From contig NZ_LUHG01000100.1 in the NCBI RefSeq assembly GCF_001623405.1, positions 124,001-188,000 of the forward strand: DNA of 64,000 nt, written 5' to 3'. This document shows positions 36,335 through 45,443 of the stretch, piece by piece (the first letter of the stretch is position 1; the number at the start of each line of letters is the position of its first letter). This DNA comes from Hydrotalea flava (GTDB lineage Bacteria > Bacteroidota > Bacteroidia > Chitinophagales > Chitinophagaceae). Made by a program: the position numbers and the translations under genes. The notes beneath the pieces were generated by a model that made no database searches, was not told the origin of the DNA, and worked only from the letters and a program-made list of their open reading frames with translations.

Positions 36335-36406
36335 ATTCGGTAAGGGAATGGAGAAAATTTTCGTTTATGCAAATCTCAGCCCCTTCTTTTTGCTTTTGAT
36401 ACATCC
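36302..36406. repeat. 105-bp element with terminal inverted repeats (possible MITE or IS remnant)
   Basis: The left end GGCTGTATCAAAAG (36302-36315) and the reverse complement of the right end GGATGTATCAAAAG (36393-36406) match at 13 of 14 positions. There is no coding sequence inside. The termini resemble those of some transposons, but I cannot name a family. No target-site duplication was recognised. It fills most of the nhaA-ppc gap. Confidence 0.5.
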
Positions 36407-36423
36407 TCCTATTTTTTGCAAGG

Positions 36424-38997
36424 CTAAGCAGAATTTCGTCCGGCATTAATAATACCAAAGGAACAACGCATTGCTAATTTTTCGTAAGTATTTTTTAATG
36501 ATTCTTGTGAAGAATATGCTTCCAGCTCTCTAACTTTCGTAATAGCATATTGTTGAATGGTTACCAACGGTAAAACAATACGTTCACGCATTTGAATAGA
36601 CATTTGATCAACAGGATAATCTGCCATTAAGCCAGATTTGTTGTTTAAAAGCAGTATATATTTTTTTGTGAGTTCATATTCGCTATAAACCATATTCCAA
36701 ATTTCACCATACTTTTCATCATTTGCTAAAAATGCGGTTAATGGAAAGAAACATTTTTGCATGGCCATCTCACAATTATCAATTAAAGTTTTGAAAAATA
36801 ATGAATGCTGGTATAATGCTTTAATAGCGTCCCATTTCCCTTGATGCTCTGCAGCTTGCAAAGCGGTTCCAACTCCATAATAACCGGTAACATTTTGTTT
36901 TATTTGACTCCACGAGCCTACAAAAGGTATGGCACGCAAATCATTCAAAGTTAATTTACTGGAACCACCTCTTTTGGTAGGCCTGCTTCCTATGTTGGTT
37001 TCTGAATATAATTTAAGCGGACTAACATGCACCAGATAATCAATAAAATAAGGATGATTTTTTAATTGTAAATAAGCCTGATAACTGGTTTCGGCAATTG
37101 CTTCCATTAATTGTTCTTCCATTTTTTCTAATGTTATTTTATTATTAGAAAAAATTTCATTCGATATGCCGGCATGTATTAATTGCTCAATATTGTATTG
37201 TGCTGAATCGATCGTACCAAAATTAGAACTAACGGTTTGGCCTTGAATGGTTAACTGTATTTCTTTGTTGGAAATATTGCTGCCCATTGATGCATAGAAT
37301 TGATGAGTTTTACCACCGCCTCTGGCAGGAGGGCCGCCACGTCCATCAAAAAACACTACGTCAATTCCATATTGTTTTGAGATATCGGTTAATGCCTCTT
37401 TCGTTTTATAAATACTCCAGTTAGCCATTAAATAACCGCCATCTTTTGTTCCGTCTGAAAAGCCCAGCATGATGGTTTGCTTATTATGCCTTTTTTGAAG
37501 ATGTGCACGATAGGTATTTTGCTGATACAATGTTTCCATAATCGCAGCAGCATTTTTTAAATCATCAATGGTTTCAAATAGTGGAACAATATCTATGTTT
37601 AAATCTTCTTTCTTCCACCCCATTAATAAAAACATACCAAAAACTTCCATTACATTAATGGCACTAAAGCAATGGCTAATAATATATCGGTTACAACCCG
37701 CCTCGCCGTTTAAATGCTGTATATCACGAATTGCAGCAATAATATCTAATGTATCTTTTTGTACGGGATCTTTCAAAACTCCTGAATCAATTGTAGTTTC
37801 AATAGCAGCCAGCATGTTTAATTTTTCAGCATCACTTGATGCAGCATAATCTTTGGGCAAGACATTGGTATCATGAATAAGAAAGTCAAAAATTCTGGCA
37901 TGAATACTGCTATCCTGCCTAATATCTAATGTTGCAAAATGCAACCCAAACAATTCAACTTTATTAATGAATGATTCAACCAGATTTACAAAAAGATGAT
38001 TGTGTTCATAAATGAGTTGATACCTTATTTTTTCCAGTGCTTGTACAATTTCATTTTTGGTTAAATCAAATTCATGCTCTGGAACAAATAAATTATCGTA
38101 CAATCTTTTTTCCAAATTAGTTAAAGCTACATCTACCCCTTTAAAAGTTAAACGCCGCTTTAACTTTCTAACTTCACTGAAATAGGAACGAATAATACTT
38201 TCACGTAGCACATTGGCTACCTTTAAACTGATATCACGAGTAACAAACGGATTACCATCTCTATCACCACCCGGCCAAAAACCCATTCTAATGATAGCAT
38301 GATGCTCACTTAATAAACCAGGTACATTTTCTTTAATATAAGTAATAATGCGGCCTGCAGCATGATAAAATACATTTTCAAGATACCATATTAAACTAAC
38401 TGCTTCATCGAAGGGAGTAGGTTTTTGTTGTTGAAAAAAAGGAGTTCTTCCTAATTGTTGCAAATAAGTATATATCTGTTTTTCATTATTGGTATTGATG
38501 GCAGAAGAAAGATCATGAATAATGCCCAATACAGCACCCCTGTAAAATTGAGTAGGATGAGCAGTGAGCACTAACTGAATACTAAAATCATTGATACGTT
38601 TTTTCAAAGTATCCATCACCTGCTTTTGATCTGCTTCTAACAGTAATTGTTTTACAGTTCCTTTGCCCTGCATATCATTTACTTCCTTAAAAGCTGCATC
38701 TTCTAAGGCATCAAACAATACTACCTGTCTTTCAATATATTGAACAAACCTAAAAAGCAAATCAATTTTTTCTTGCTCAGAATTTAAATTGGTTTGTTTA
38801 TTAAAAAATTCCTGAATAATTTCTAACGGTCCTTGCTTTTTTTTATATCCTTCTTCACAATTTAATAAAAGCAATGAAACCAAAATACCGGTTTTCTCAA
38901 TTCTGTGAAAAGGTAATGATGTGAACAAACTATTGTATAACTGAAACTTAATAGCCACCTGGCTTTGAAATACGGATAAATTAGCTGACGCAGACAT
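36424..38997 (-). CDS. ppc: Phosphoenolpyruvate carboxylase (divergent Bacteroidota type)
   Basis: 857 residues. It carboxylates phosphoenolpyruvate to oxaloacetate, the precursor of aspartate. Recognisable parts are the LTAHPTQFYRGAV motif (near residue 145), GGDRDGNPFVT (about 243), the flexible glycine-rich loop FFDGRGGPPARGGG, and the C-terminal SRPTKRGG. The loop differs from the usual FHGRGGTVGRGGG pattern, marking a divergent branch. The C-terminus ends at AGRNSA rather than the usual NTG. It is divergent from thrABC across a 345-nt gap that holds the threonine leader. Confidence 0.9.
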   Translation of the reverse strand: MSASANLSVFQSQVAIKFQLYNSLFTSLPFHRIEKTGILVSLLLLNCEEGYKKKQGPLEIIQEFFNKQTNLNSEQEKIDLLFRFVQYIERQVVLFDALEDAAFKEVNDMQGKGTVKQLLLEADQKQVMDTLKKRINDFSIQLVLTAHPTQFYRGAVLGIIHDLSSAINTNNEKQIYTYLQQLGRTPFFQQQKPTPFDEAVSLIWYLENVFYHAAGRIITYIKENVPGLLSEHHAIIRMGFWPGGDRDGNPFVTRDISLKVANVLRESIIRSYFSEVRKLKRRLTFKGVDVALTNLEKRLYDNLFVPEHEFDLTKNEIVQALEKIRYQLIYEHNHLFVNLVESFINKVELFGLHFATLDIRQDSSIHARIFDFLIHDTNVLPKDYAASSDAEKLNMLAAIETTIDSGVLKDPVQKDTLDIIAAIRDIQHLNGEAGCNRYIISHCFSAINVMEVFGMFLLMGWKKEDLNIDIVPLFETIDDLKNAAAIMETLYQQNTYRAHLQKRHNKQTIMLGFSDGTKDGGYLMANWSIYKTKEALTDISKQYGIDVVFFDGRGGPPARGGGKTHQFYASMGSNISNKEIQLTIQGQTVSSNFGTIDSAQYNIEQLIHAGISNEIFSNNKITLEKMEEQLMEAIAETSYQAYLQLKNHPYFIDYLVHVSPLKLYSETNIGSRPTKRGGSSKLTLNDLRAIPFVGSWSQIKQNVTGYYGVGTALQAAEHQGKWDAIKALYQHSLFFKTLIDNCEMAMQKCFFPLTAFLANDEKYGEIWNMVYSEYELTKKYILLLNNKSGLMADYPVDQMSIQMRERIVLPLVTIQQYAITKVRELEAYSSQESLKNTYEKLAMRCSFGIINAGRNSA

Positions 38998-39065
38998 GAT
39001 AGTATAAAAATTTTAGATTAAAAAAGTGACAGGCCATCGTTTTGGGCTTGAAAATTAATAAATAT

Positions 39066-39098
39066 TTTGGTAGTATAATTAGATTTTATTTACCTTAG
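39066..39098 (+). promoter_or_regulatory. Probable promoter of the thr operon
   Basis: TTTG (39066-39069), a 21-nt spacer and TACCTTAG (39091-39098, one mismatch to TAnnTTTG) would start transcription near 39105, about 43 nt before the leader ATG. No equally good site for the divergent ppc gene was found in the gap. Confidence 0.4.
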
Positions 39099-39147
39099 CA
39101 TTACAATCAGTAAAAAAACAGCAATAAAAATTGATTTTTATTTAGCA

Positions 39148-39201
39148 ATGATTAACTCCATCATTTACATATTTTCTACCACCACTACTACTACCCTGTA
39201 A
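39148..39201 (+). CDS. thr operon leader peptide (Thr/Ile-rich)
   Basis: A 17-codon open frame, MINSIIYIFSTTTTTTL, with six consecutive Thr codons (ACC ACC ACT ACT ACT ACC) and four Ile codons, ending 141 nt before thrA. This composition parallels the thrL leader of enterobacteria, where ribosome stalling at Thr/Ile codons relieves termination. TACCCT-GTAA-AGGGTA (39192-39207) forms a 6-bp hairpin across the last codons and the stop. A downstream terminator is weak: only TTCTT-CAAA-AAGAA followed by TTTATTTT near 39248-39270. The peptide call is strong on codon content; the termination step is unclear. Confidence 0.72.
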   Translation: MINSIIYIFSTTTTTTL

Positions 39202-39342
39202 AGGGTAACATTATTTTATATTACACATTGGGCATTTTCGCTGTTTTCTTCAAAAAGAATTTATTTTAACAAAGTTAATACTAGTAGGCAAATTGAAATG
39301 TATATTTTAAAAAATAATTATTATATAAAATAATTTAAATTT

Positions 39343-41781
39343 ATGAAGGTTTTAAAATTTGGCGGTTCCTCTGTTGCAAATGCAGAGAATATAAAAAAAG
39401 TAGCTGAGATAGTAGCTGATAAAAAATATGAACAATCCATTATTGTAGTTTCAGCATTGGGTGGTGTTACAGATGCATTAATACAAACAGGCACTACTGC
39501 GGCCAAAGGCGATGATAACTACAAACAATTGTTACTAAATTTAGAAACCCGGCATTTAGAAACCGTTAAAAATTTATTACCTGTAACTATACAGAGCAGT
39601 TGCCTAAGCAACGTAAAACAAAAATTTAATGAATTAGAAGATATATGTGAAGGCGTATTCCGATTAGGTGAATTATCTAAAAGAACCATGGATAGAATTG
39701 TGAGCTATGGAGAATTGCTTTCATCCACTATCATTTCTCATTATTTGAATGCCATTCAAATTAACAACGAATGGCTGGATAGCAGAAAATTAATTACCAC
39801 CAACAGCCAATTCGGATTTGCACAGGTTATTTTTCCGGTAACCAATAAAAATATACAGGATTGTATTGCACAATCGTCCTCAAAAAAATTTGTTTCCCCC
39901 GGCTTTATTGCTGCCAATCAGGAGGGTTTAACTACTACACTGGGACGAGGTGGCTCAGATTATACTGCAGCAATTTTTGCAGCAGCCATACAATCAGAAG
40001 CATTAGAAATTTGGACCGATGTTACCGGAATGATGACAGCCGATCCGAGATGGGTTTCAAATGCAAAAACCATTCCTTCCACTTCTTACAGAGAGGCCAT
40101 GGAATTATCGCATTTTGGAGCAAAAGTAATTTATCCGCCTACCATACAACCGGCAATGCAACAACTTATTCCAATATGGATTAAAAATACTTTTCAACCT
40201 CAGCAGCCCGGTACCGTTATTGAAAACATTTCAGCACAAAAAAATGAAATTATTACAGGAATATCCAGTATCAATACCATTAGTCTGCTTAGCTTAGAGG
40301 GCAGCGGCATGGTAGGTATTCCCGGTTTTTCAAAACGCTTGTTCGAAGCATTATCTTCAGCAGGAATTAATGTTATACTGATAACACAAAGTTCTTCTGA
40401 ACATTCTATATGTGTGGCAGTAAACAGCGCAGATGCAAATATGGCTAAACACTTTGTAGATGAGCATTTTGCCAATGAAATTGCTTCGGGAAAAGTAGAT
40501 CCTTTGAAAGTTGAACATGAATTATCGATTATTGCTTTAGTTGGCGATAAAATGAAAAGCCACCCGGGAATTGCAGGAAAAATGTTTGCAGCACTGGGCA
40601 GAAATGGTGTAAACATCAGGGCAATTGCGCAAGGCTCATCAGAAAGAAATATTTCTGCTGTAGTTGCTTTTAAAGATGTAAAAAAAGCAGTCAATGTTTT
40701 ACATGAGGCATTTTTCGAATCGAGTTACAAACAACTGAACCTTTTTATTATAGGTTCCGGAAATGTAGGTAGTAAATTATTGGAACAAATTAAACAACAA
40801 CAAGAATATTTACTGCATCATTTGAATTTGCAAATCAGAATTACCGGTATTGGCAATAGCAGGCACATGCTTTTTAATGATGATGGCCTTCAACTCAACA
40901 ATTGGAATCAATTATTACAAGAAGCGCCACCCATGAAATTGAGTGGGTTTATTGAAACCATTTTGTTAAAGAACTTACGTAACAGTGTTGTTGTAGATGT
41001 TACTGCCAATCATCAGGTGGCAGATACCTATGCCGAATTATTATCCCACTCTATAGCTATTGTTGCATGCAATAAAATTGCAGCCTCTTCTGCCTATAAA
41101 AATTATATAAAGTTGAAACAATTAGCCAAGGAGTTTAATGTTCCCTACTTCTTTGAAACCAACGTAGGTGCAGGATTGCCAGTGATAGGAACATTAAATG
41201 ATTTAATTAGAAGCGGCGATAGTGTTCATAAAATTCAGGCTGTATTGTCAGGTACCTTAAATTATGTTTTTAACAATTATAATGCTACTGAAACGTTTGC
41301 AACAGTTGTAAAACAAGCACAAAAAGAAGGTTATACTGAACCCGATCCAAGGTTAGATTTAGGTGGTACAGATGTAATGCGTAAAATAATGATATTGGCC
41401 AGAGAAGCGGGAACTGCTATAGAAATGGAAGATGTAACCAATCATTCTTTTTTACCGCCATCTTGTATGCAGGGAACCGTAGACGATTTTTATGTGGAAT
41501 TAGAAAAACATGAAGCACATTTTAAAGAATTATACTTAAAGGCTAGCGCAAACAACTGTAAGCTAAAATTTGTAGCTGAGTATGTAAATGGAAAAGCCGA
41601 GGTAGGATTAAAGCATATACCTGCTGATTCTGATTTTTATCATTTATACGGAAAAGATAATATTGTATTGTTTTATACACAGAGATATCCGGAACAACCC
41701 CTTGTAATAAAAGGGGCCGGTGCAGGTGCCGATGTAACTGCATCAGGAGTTTTTGCGGATATTATTCGGGTGGCTCATTAA
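39343..41781 (+). CDS. thrA: Bifunctional aspartate kinase / homoserine dehydrogenase I
   Basis: 812 residues. The N-terminal aspartokinase (about 1-285) begins KVLKFGGSSVANAENI and includes TLGRGGSDYTAAIFAA. Two ACT-type regulatory segments follow (about 310-455; GMVGIPGFSKRLFEALSSAG, then HPGIAGKMFAALGRNGVNIR). The C-terminal homoserine dehydrogenase (about 460-812) starts LFIIGSGNVGSKLLEQ and has ETNVGAGLPVIGTLNDLIRS and TDVMRKIMILAREAG. It phosphorylates aspartate and later reduces aspartate semialdehyde to homoserine; the intervening asd gene is not in the window. It is first in thrA-thrB-thrC, downstream of the Thr/Ile leader. Confidence 0.95.
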   Translation: MKVLKFGGSSVANAENIKKVAEIVADKKYEQSIIVVSALGGVTDALIQTGTTAAKGDDNYKQLLLNLETRHLETVKNLLPVTIQSSCLSNVKQKFNELEDICEGVFRLGELSKRTMDRIVSYGELLSSTIISHYLNAIQINNEWLDSRKLITTNSQFGFAQVIFPVTNKNIQDCIAQSSSKKFVSPGFIAANQEGLTTTLGRGGSDYTAAIFAAAIQSEALEIWTDVTGMMTADPRWVSNAKTIPSTSYREAMELSHFGAKVIYPPTIQPAMQQLIPIWIKNTFQPQQPGTVIENISAQKNEIITGISSINTISLLSLEGSGMVGIPGFSKRLFEALSSAGINVILITQSSSEHSICVAVNSADANMAKHFVDEHFANEIASGKVDPLKVEHELSIIALVGDKMKSHPGIAGKMFAALGRNGVNIRAIAQGSSERNISAVVAFKDVKKAVNVLHEAFFESSYKQLNLFIIGSGNVGSKLLEQIKQQQEYLLHHLNLQIRITGIGNSRHMLFNDDGLQLNNWNQLLQEAPPMKLSGFIETILLKNLRNSVVVDVTANHQVADTYAELLSHSIAIVACNKIAASSAYKNYIKLKQLAKEFNVPYFFETNVGAGLPVIGTLNDLIRSGDSVHKIQAVLSGTLNYVFNNYNATETFATVVKQAQKEGYTEPDPRLDLGGTDVMRKIMILAREAGTAIEMEDVTNHSFLPPSCMQGTVDDFYVELEKHEAHFKELYLKASANNCKLKFVAEYVNGKAEVGLKHIPADSDFYHLYGKDNIVLFYTQRYPEQPLVIKGAGAGADVTASGVFADIIRVAH

Positions 41782-41856
41782 TGATGAATACCTATAAAGT
41801 GTACATAAGCTTTCTGTTCACTTATAGCAATATTTTTAAAAAGCAAAAAAGAAATT

Positions 41857-42789
41857 GTGCAAATAAAACAACAAAGCATTACCGTTAGTAGTCCTGCAAC
41901 TGTTGCCAATATAGTATGCGGTTTTGATATTCTGGGTTTTGCAATCAATCAACCTGAGGATTTCTATACCTTAACTATTAGCGATACCAAAGGTGTTACA
42001 ATAATAAATGAAGATAATTTTAACCTACCACTTAAAGCGGAAGAAAATGTTGCCGGAGCTGCACTTTTAGCATTTTTAGAAGCAGTACCTGAAATAAATG
42101 GATTTACACTGATCAGTAAAAAACAAATTAAACCCGGCAGTGGAATAGGTTCCAGCGCAGCCAGTGCAGCAGGTGTAGTGGTTGCAGCCAACTTTTTATT
42201 AAATAATTATTTTAACCAATTAGACCTGGTTCGTTTTGCCATGTTTGGTGAAAAAGTGGCCAGTGGAGTAAAACATGCCGATAATATTGCACCGGCAATT
42301 TATGGTGGCGTTACACTCATCCGTTCTATTTTTCCATTAGATATTATTCCCATAGCAGCTCCCGATTTATATGTAACCGTTGTTCATCCTCAAATTGAGG
42401 TGAGAACAGCCGATGCCCGTCAAATTTTAAAACAAAATGTTTTACTAAAAGATGCTATCAAACAGTGGGGTAACATTGCAGGTTTGGTAGCAGGTTTTAT
42501 TCAACACGATTATGAATTAATTTCAAGAAGCTTAGAAGATGTAATCATTGAACCGGTAAGAAGCATATTAATTCCAGGATTTTATGAAATAAAGAACAAA
42601 TGTAAAGAAGTGGGTGCTTTAGGTGGCGGTATTTCAGGTTCAGGTCCTTCTATTTTTATGCTAAGCAAAACCAAAGACATAGCCATTGCAGTTGAAAATA
42701 TTATGAAAGAGGTATACAATGCTATTGGTTTAGATTACTATACCCATGTAACCACTATTAATCAGCAAGGTGTAAAAATCATCAATTAA
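41857..42789 (+). CDS. thrB: Homoserine kinase
   Basis: 310 residues, starting with GTG. A GHMP-family kinase phosphorylating homoserine with ATP. The N-terminal SITVSSPATVANIVCGFDIL motif and the ATP-binding loop KPGSGIGSSAASAAGVVVAA (about 88-107) are typical, and the C-terminal motif GALGGGISGSGPSIFML is intact. It lies 75 nt after thrA and 91 nt before thrC. The GTG start is preferred because the ThrB N-terminal strand begins just after it and no ATG lies upstream in frame. Confidence 0.93.
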   Translation: MQIKQQSITVSSPATVANIVCGFDILGFAINQPEDFYTLTISDTKGVTIINEDNFNLPLKAEENVAGAALLAFLEAVPEINGFTLISKKQIKPGSGIGSSAASAAGVVVAANFLLNNYFNQLDLVRFAMFGEKVASGVKHADNIAPAIYGGVTLIRSIFPLDIIPIAAPDLYVTVVHPQIEVRTADARQILKQNVLLKDAIKQWGNIAGLVAGFIQHDYELISRSLEDVIIEPVRSILIPGFYEIKNKCKEVGALGGGISGSGPSIFMLSKTKDIAIAVENIMKEVYNAIGLDYYTHVTTINQQGVKIIN

Positions 42790-42880
42790 GATATGTATAT
42801 ATAATTTATTTATAACAAATAAGTATTGGCTACACATTTCATTTTAAAACATCACATCAACATCCATTTATTTTATAATC

Positions 42881-44185
42881 ATGAAATATTTTAGTTTAAA
42901 CCATAAAGCTCCTGTTGTAGATTTTTCAGTAGCCGCCATTCAGGGACAGGCACCGGATAAAGGGTTGTATTTTCCGGAAAACATACCTGCTTTACCCAAA
43001 GGATTTATTGAAAATATTCAAAACTACACAAAAACAGAGATTGGGGTAACCGTAATGCAACCTTATGTGGGTAATGCAATGCCACTATCCATTCTTGAAA
43101 AAATTATTGAGGAAACGGTTGGCTTCCCATTTCCTTTAGTAACCATCACACCCTCCATCGCTGCATTGGAGTTATTTCATGGTCCAACCTTAGCTTTTAA
43201 AGATGTAGGCGCAAGATTTATGAGCAGATGTCTGGCTTATTTTAACCGGAATAATACCCAGCCGGTAACTGTGCTGGTAGCTACTTCCGGCGATACCGGC
43301 GGTGCTGTTGCTCATGGATTTTTAGGTGTGAAAGGTGTTGAAGTAATTATTTTATATCCCAAAAATAAAGTAAGTAAAGTACAGGAATTGCAATTAACAA
43401 CACCGGGTAATAATATTACAGCACTTGAAATTGAAGGTAATTTTGATGATTGCCAGGCAATGGTGAAGGAAGCATTTATGGATAAAGATTTAAACAGGAA
43501 ATTAACGCTTACTTCTGCCAACTCTATCAATGTAGCCAGATGGCTGCCACAACAATTGTATTATTTTTTTGCATACCAGCAATGGCAACAGCAAACCCCT
43601 CCCGTTATATCTGTACCAAGCGGTAATTTTGGTAATATCGGTGCAGCAATACTGGCACACCATTCGGGCCTGCCTGTTCAGCATTTTATTGCAGCTTGTA
43701 ATGCCAATAAAGTAGTAACCAACTATTTAAGTACCGGCACTTATCAGGCGCAACATTCTGTTCCAACCTTTTCCAATGCAATGGACGTGGGCAATCCAAG
43801 TAATTTCATAAGAATTCTTGAAATATTTCAACACTCATTTCAATCATTAAAAAATAAAATAAGCAGTTTTAGTATTGATGATGCAACTACAATACAAACC
43901 ATTCAAACAGTATATCAACAATATAATTATTTGTTAGACCCGCATGGAGCAGTTGCTTTTGCGGCATTATCACGCTATTTACAACAATTTCCAAATTTGC
44001 AAGGTTATATAGCTGCAACTGCACACCCGGTAAAATTTCCTGATGTAGTTAAAACTGCCACAGGTTATGAGGTACCCATTCCGGAAGCTATTGAGGAACT
44101 GTTCACTAAAGAAAAAACAAGTATGAATATGCCTGCAAACTTTAATGCATTGAAAGAATGGTTATTGAACAGGAAACATTTTTAA
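42881..44185 (+). CDS. thrC: Threonine synthase
   Basis: 434 residues. A PLP enzyme converting phosphohomoserine to threonine. The N-terminal AIQGQAPDKGLYFPENIP, the PLP Lys in LFHGPTLAFKDVGARFMSR (near residue 108), the ATSGDTGGAVAHGF loop and the SVPSGNFGNIGAA phosphate-binding loop are present. It ends the thrABC operon. Its last 24 nt overlap the end of the convergent lactonase gene. Threonine made here is the substrate of IlvA encoded upstream. Confidence 0.95.
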   Translation: MKYFSLNHKAPVVDFSVAAIQGQAPDKGLYFPENIPALPKGFIENIQNYTKTEIGVTVMQPYVGNAMPLSILEKIIEETVGFPFPLVTITPSIAALELFHGPTLAFKDVGARFMSRCLAYFNRNNTQPVTVLVATSGDTGGAVAHGFLGVKGVEVIILYPKNKVSKVQELQLTTPGNNITALEIEGNFDDCQAMVKEAFMDKDLNRKLTLTSANSINVARWLPQQLYYFFAYQQWQQQTPPVISVPSGNFGNIGAAILAHHSGLPVQHFIAACNANKVVTNYLSTGTYQAQHSVPTFSNAMDVGNPSNFIRILEIFQHSFQSLKNKISSFSIDDATTIQTIQTVYQQYNYLLDPHGAVAFAALSRYLQQFPNLQGYIAATAHPVKFPDVVKTATGYEVPIPEAIEELFTKEKTSMNMPANFNALKEWLLNRKHF

Positions 44186-45283
44186 ACAAACCGGCTTTTC
44201 CGTTTTTATTTGTACACCGGTGGGTACTAACATACCGGTACTCTTATATATGGTAAATACCACAATATTATTGGTATCTCTATTGGCCACCAATAAAAAT
44301 TTTCCGGTAGGATCAATGGTAAAATTTCTGGGATGTATACCCAATGTTGATTGATGCCCCAATTCCGTTAAAGTACCATTGGCAGCAATTCGGTAAATGG
44401 TAATATCGTTTGCCTTACCCCGATTTGAAGTATATAAATATTTCCCATCAGGAGTAATATGAATGTCTGCACTTCCCCGCTCATTGGGATCACCAACAGT
44501 ACATGATGCAATGGTTTGTATGGCTTGCAGCCGCCCGGTATTGCTATCATAATTAAAACAAATTACTTTACCGGCCAATTCTGTAATTAAGTATGCAAAT
44601 TTTTTGTTGGGACTAAATGTTAAATGCCTTGGGCCATATCCGTCAGGAACATCAAATAATGCGGTATCTGTTTCTGATAAAGGCGCTGTTTCATTGGTAG
44701 GATTAAAATGATATTGATACACTTTATCTGTTCCTAAATCATCCACAAATAAATATTTATTGCCAGGAGAAAAAATGGTACAATGCACATGTGCCTGTTC
44801 CTGTCGGGTAACATTTACACTATATCCGTGATGCTCTATATTTTGTGCCAGTGGTTGCAAAGAACCATCTGCATTAATCTTTAACATAGACAAGCTACCG
44901 CTGCTATAATTAGCCACAGCAGCCCATGTATGGGTAGCATCTACATCAATATAGCAGGGATCATCTCCCCCACTTGGCGTGGTATTTAACAATTGTAGTG
45001 TTCCATTTTTTTTATTGAAGGAAAAGGCACTTACGGCCCCCGGAATTTCTTTGTGATTTTCATTCACAGCATAAACAAATTTGCCATTATCTGAAACAGT
45101 AAGATAAGAAGGATTGGATGTTCCAGTAAATGTACTCACCAAATTAGCAGAACCGGTATTCGTATTAAACTTATACACTTCAATATGATTGGTATAACTA
45201 CCTACCATCATATAATATTCATGGGGCTGACTGATTCCTAATAAAGAAAAAACTGAACAGCACAGCGCAAGCAATAAACGCAT
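44162..45283 (-). CDS. Lactonase-family seven-bladed beta-propeller protein, exported
   Basis: 373 residues from the ATG at 45281-45283, chosen over a Met seven codons earlier because it starts a clean signal peptide (MRLLLALCCSVFSLLGISQ). The mature part has repeated propeller blades with motifs such as NPSYLTVSDNGKFVYAVNEN, GPRHLTFSPNKKFAYLITEL and HITPDGKYLYTSNRG. This is the 6-phosphogluconolactonase-like (Pgl) family. Export to the periplasm makes a pentose-phosphate role less likely than action on another lactone or sugar. Convergent with thrC, with a 24-nt overlap. The 160-nt gap to rpoB holds only the rpoB terminator. Confidence 0.8.
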   Translation of the reverse strand: MRLLLALCCSVFSLLGISQPHEYYMMVGSYTNHIEVYKFNTNTGSANLVSTFTGTSNPSYLTVSDNGKFVYAVNENHKEIPGAVSAFSFNKKNGTLQLLNTTPSGGDDPCYIDVDATHTWAAVANYSSGSLSMLKINADGSLQPLAQNIEHHGYSVNVTRQEQAHVHCTIFSPGNKYLFVDDLGTDKVYQYHFNPTNETAPLSETDTALFDVPDGYGPRHLTFSPNKKFAYLITELAGKVICFNYDSNTGRLQAIQTIASCTVGDPNERGSADIHITPDGKYLYTSNRGKANDITIYRIAANGTLTELGHQSTLGIHPRNFTIDPTGKFLLVANRDTNNIVVFTIYKSTGMLVPTGVQIKTEKPVCLKMFPVQ

Positions 45284-45384
45284 AAAAATTAATTTTAAGT
45301 ACAAGGTAAATATTTTAAAATGAAAGCATTACTTAAAAAAATACTAAGGAGCAGAATTTGATTTTTGTTAAGTAGAATGTACAA

Positions 45385-45416
45385 AATAAAAAAACCGTTT
45401 GAAAAAATCAAACGGC
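45385..45416 (-). terminator. Rho-independent terminator of rpoB
   Basis: On the minus strand GCCGTTTGA pairs with TCAAACGGT (9 bp, one G-T), with a short T loop, followed by a long T-tract. It lies about 28 nt after the rpoB stop, where rpoC would normally begin. Confidence 0.9.
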
Positions 45417-45443
45417 TTTGTATGAAAGAAATATTCAGGCAGA

